Assembly: GCA_003542955.1 (NCBI GenBank)
Contig: DPJP01000456.1
Span: 1,929 to 10,329, forward strand
Direction: 5' to 3'
Length of the DNA: 8,401 nt
From: Armatimonadota bacterium
Lineage (GTDB): Bacteria > Armatimonadota > Zipacnadia > Zipacnadales > UBA11051
Within the stretch, counting starts at the first letter, position 1. Every line of letters begins with the position of its first letter. The translations under genes were made by a program, and so were the position numbers. Under the pieces are notes generated by a model. The model was not told where the DNA came from and did no database searches. It saw only the letters and a program-made list of their open reading frames with translations. Below are positions 6,168-8,401 of the stretch, piece by piece.

Positions 6168-7658
6168 ATGGCAATGGACACCATACGCACAGACAACAGG
6201 CAACACATCAAATGGGAGGGCAAACTCCCGCCCCAGGACCTCGACAACGAACAGGCTGTCCTCGGGTGCATGCTGCTGAACGCGGACGCTGCCACCTTCG
6301 CGCTTGGCCGACTGCAGGCCGGTGACTTCTACCCTGAAGCCCACCGGGCGATATTCCACGCCATCGCCACCGTGGTCGAGAACGGCGACAAGAGCGACCT
6401 GCAGGCAGCGACGGCCGAGCTGCGCCGTCGCGATCTCCTGGAAGAAGTCGGCGGCGCCGAGTACCTGCTGGCACTGATGCAGGAGCCGCCTACCGTGGAT
6501 CACCTGGACCAGTACATCGACGTGGTCAAGGATCGCGCACTCGCTCGTGAGTTCATCGCAGTCGGCGACCGTCTGCAAACAATGGGCTACGACGGCGCCA
6601 GCCCTGAGGAGCTCTGTGAATGGCTGACCGCTCGATCCGCGGATATGGCGCAGAGCGTGAGCCTCAACGCACGAGAGGTGCACGGTCTCGTGACCTACGA
6701 CGAGATCGATGGTGTGGTCTCAACCACGCAATGGCTCTGGCCAAGTTGGCTGCCGTTGGGGCACCTGTCGTGTGTCTTCGGTCCGCCTGGATGCGGCAAG
6801 ACATTCGTTGCCCTGGCGTTGGCCGGGTGCGTCACGGAGGGGCGCGCATGGCCTGACGGGACGCCCGCACGTGATGAGCCGGGCAGCGTTCTCTGGCTTG
6901 ACTACGAGTCCGGCCAGGGCACGCTTCTGAGCCGGCTGAAGGCGATGGGTCTCACGCAAGCGCGGTTCCTCACACCGGAGATCGGCAGAGAACGGTTCCT
7001 GAGCGAGCCAAAGGGACTCGAGGCGCTCCGACATTGGGTCCTGGGCCACAGGCCACGCCTGGTTGTGGTCGATAGCCTGCGCTATGCGTATCCAGGCGTC
7101 CATGAAAACGACAGTCGGATCGCGACACACCTGCGGGGGCTCTCGGAACTGGCTCGGCAGGCGAGTGTGCCAGTGCTGCTCATTCATCATGCCGGCAAGC
7201 AACCGGACCGCCGGCCCGGGAGTGGCTCATGGGAACTCGACGGAGAGAGCTTCCGTGGCAGCAGCACCATCGGCGCGTCGACGCGATCGCTCTTGGCCGT
7301 GGACAAGCCCGACGCGGGCGTTGACACGCTCCGCCTGCACGTCGCGAAGAACAACCTGTGCCCGAAACCAGACGCCATGGGGTTCACCATCGGCCAGGAC
7401 GACGAAGGCGCGCCCTGCGTGCAGTGGACGGTTGCGCCCAACACATCGCAGCCGTTAGGGGCGCTGGGCGTGGCCATGGAGTTCCTGCGTGATGAACTCC
7501 AGGCCGGCGCGAGACCCAGCAGGGAGCTACTGGCCAGGGCGGAGGAGGTGGGCATCAAGCAAGCCACACTCTACAGAGCCCGGAAGGAACTCGGCGCCAT
7601 TTCCTCGGGCGGCGAGTGGATGCTCCCGGCGTCGGGACCCGCTGTGCCTGAGAAGTGA
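6168..7658 (+). CDS. Replication ATPase: DnaB-type N-terminal domain plus RepA/AAA_25-like RecA-fold core
   Basis: This 496-residue protein probably drives replication of the mobile element as a helicase or helicase-associated ATPase. Residues about 22-130 match the helical N-terminal domain of DnaB (DNEQAVLGCMLLN, then DFYPEAHRAIF and RRRDLLEEVGGAEYL). The RecA-like core follows: Walker A GPPGCGKT at 205-212, an acidic LWLDYE strand at 242-247, Walker B LVVVDS at 298-303, and LLIHHAGK at 337-344, the His-containing motif of RepA/AAA_25 proteins. RGSSTIGAS (363-371) and VAKNN (392-396) are also typical. The last 60 residues look like a winged helix (SRELLARAEEVGIKQATLYRARKEL), suited to DNA contact. 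The core is not the standard DnaB helicase domain. The start is ATG 6168, with ATG 6174 as alternative. Its ribosome site is weak, so coupling to the preceding gene is likely. It ends exactly where an 8-bp-period repeat array begins. Confidence 0.88.
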   Translation: MAMDTIRTDNRQHIKWEGKLPPQDLDNEQAVLGCMLLNADAATFALGRLQAGDFYPEAHRAIFHAIATVVENGDKSDLQAATAELRRRDLLEEVGGAEYLLALMQEPPTVDHLDQYIDVVKDRALAREFIAVGDRLQTMGYDGASPEELCEWLTARSADMAQSVSLNAREVHGLVTYDEIDGVVSTTQWLWPSWLPLGHLSCVFGPPGCGKTFVALALAGCVTEGRAWPDGTPARDEPGSVLWLDYESGQGTLLSRLKAMGLTQARFLTPEIGRERFLSEPKGLEALRHWVLGHRPRLVVVDSLRYAYPGVHENDSRIATHLRGLSELARQASVPVLLIHHAGKQPDRRPGSGSWELDGESFRGSSTIGASTRSLLAVDKPDAGVDTLRLHVAKNNLCPKPDAMGFTIGQDDEGAPCVQWTVAPNTSQPLGALGVAMEFLRDELQAGARPSRELLARAEEVGIKQATLYRARKELGAISSGGEWMLPASGPAVPEK

Positions 7659-7766
7659 TAACTTGATAAACTGATAACTTGATAAGGGTGATAATCTGGT
7701 AGCTGGTGCTCCGATCTTCTGGCCATCTGGCCTGGGTTATCAGATGATCAGATTATCACCTATCAC
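7656..7766. repeat. 8-bp-period repeat array, two opposed sets (iteron- or operator-like)
   Basis: TGATAA occurs five times on the plus strand at 7656, 7664, 7672, 7680 and 7689, a period of 8,8,8,9 bases. The first copy includes the stop codon of the replication gene. The 14-mer TGATAACTTGATAA is therefore exactly duplicated (7656-7669, 7672-7685). A second set in the opposite sense follows with the same period: TTATCAGA 7737, TGATCAGA 7745, TTATCACC 7753, TATCACAG 7761. Between them TCTGGCC is repeated at 7718 and 7726, again 8 bases apart. GGTGATAATCTG (7687-7698) and CAGATTATCACC (7749-7760) are exact inverted repeats. The array lies in the gap after the replication ATPase and before the HTH gene. 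It may be an origin bound by the ATPase or a partner, or an operator for the HTH gene. Confidence 0.85.
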
Positions 7767-7833
7767 AGTCAGCAACGATGCCGGTCAGACAACTGCTTAC
7801 ACCATTCTCCGAACGCGGAGGTACAGACGCGCC

Positions 7834-8400
7834 ATGACGAAGCACAGCAGGTCCGGCCCGAAGGGCATCAACTGGGAGGCTTTGGCCACTGAGTACATCA
7901 CGGCAGAGCCGAAGCTCTCCTATCGGGACTTGGCCGCCAAACACGGTCTCAGCGAGAGTTCGGTATCGCGCCGTGGCAAGCGCGACCAGTGGCCCGAAAG
8001 ACGCGAACAACATATGCGGCAAATTGCGTGCAAGACGCAGGCAAAAGTGGAAGAAAAGACCGCGACTGACCGTGCTGATGAAGCTGTTGACGCAGTCACG
8101 TTCATGAATGAGGCAATCATCGAACTCCGACGTCTCATCGACTCAGGAGCGCTGAAGTGCAACAGCCTCGAGGGGGCAGCCAACGCGCTCTGCAGAGTGA
8201 TCCTGACGAGACAGAAGCTGATCGAGGACCTCGAGGCCAACGCCGAGCCGGAACCCGTCGAGGAACCGCCGAGGGAACTCACTGAAGAGGAGATAGACCG
8301 GTACATCGAACTCGCTTTCTGTCTCGCAGAAGACCGCGAAAGACCTGTGTCCGGCTGGGAGCGTGTACACCCAAAGCCGCCTCGGCACCAGAATGCCTGA
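7834..8400 (+). CDS. Helix-turn-helix protein resembling phage terminase small subunit
   Basis: The 188-residue product begins with a basic segment and then a helix-turn-helix near residues 18-50 (LSYRDLAAKHGLSESSVSRR, then WPERRE). This opening, with an aromatic-Arg-x-Leu-Ala helix, a Ser-rich recognition helix and a trailing WxxxR(R)E, is common in small terminase subunits and related phage or plasmid HTH proteins. After it come charged, helical, probably coiled-coil stretches (about 60-135) and an acidic Pro/Glu-rich hinge near 137-155. I chose ATG 7834, preceded by GGAGGT at 7817-7822. The frame is also open from ATG 7744, but that start lies inside the repeat array and has no ribosome site. 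A large terminase gene would be expected downstream if packaging is the role, and it is outside the window. A transcriptional regulator acting on the adjacent array is the main alternative. Confidence 0.75.
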   Translation: MTKHSRSGPKGINWEALATEYITAEPKLSYRDLAAKHGLSESSVSRRGKRDQWPERREQHMRQIACKTQAKVEEKTATDRADEAVDAVTFMNEAIIELRRLIDSGALKCNSLEGAANALCRVILTRQKLIEDLEANAEPEPVEEPPRELTEEEIDRYIELAFCLAEDRERPVSGWERVHPKPPRHQNA

Positions 8401-8401
8401 T

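Noticed and set aside
7656..7766. CRISPR array or rho-independent terminator at the 8-bp repeats
   Set aside because: The units are too short and have no spacers. The 12-bp inverted arms are 50 bases apart and AT-rich, with no T tract.

Overview
The window is G+C-rich bacterial DNA with Shine-Dalgarno-led genes and the standard code (several genes end in TGA). I cannot name the organism. It falls into two parts that meet near position 4200-4570.

Left part (1-3307, minus strand): the first three genes of a BREX phage-defence operon, in the order brxA (2507-3307), brxB (1981-2520) and brxC (1-1965, running off the left edge). brxA and brxB overlap by 14 bases, and brxB and brxC are 15 bases apart, so the three look like one transcription unit. 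The gene order fits a type 1 BREX locus. The methylase (pglX), pglZ and brxL genes that would confirm the type lie outside the window. A divergent plus-strand gene (3552-4166) encodes an unfamiliar protein with a C-terminal four-cysteine zinc-binding motif. It shares a 244-bp upstream region with brxA and could be a local regulator, but that is inference.

Middle (4167-4570): about 400 bp with no convincing gene. It holds an AT-rich dyad, and then a run of GC hairpins, two of which are mutually exclusive.

Right part (4571-8400, plus strand): genes of a mobile element (prophage, satellite or integrative plasmid-like). First comes a XerC/D-like tyrosine recombinase whose reading frame is cut by one in-frame TGA although all six catalytic residues remain. 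Overlapping its end is a protein with two tandem Cys-cluster domains. Next is a replication ATPase with a DnaB-type N-terminal domain and a RepA/AAA_25-like core. Last is a small helix-turn-helix protein resembling phage terminase small subunits. Between the last two lies a compact array of 8-bp-period repeats (7656-7766), arranged as two oppositely oriented sets. It could be an origin or an operator.

The most interesting points are the 8-bp repeat array behind the replication ATPase, the single nonsense codon in an otherwise intact recombinase, and the zinc-finger gene divergent from BREX. I see no clearly new multi-gene system. The likely reading is a BREX island next to, or carried by, an integrated element.
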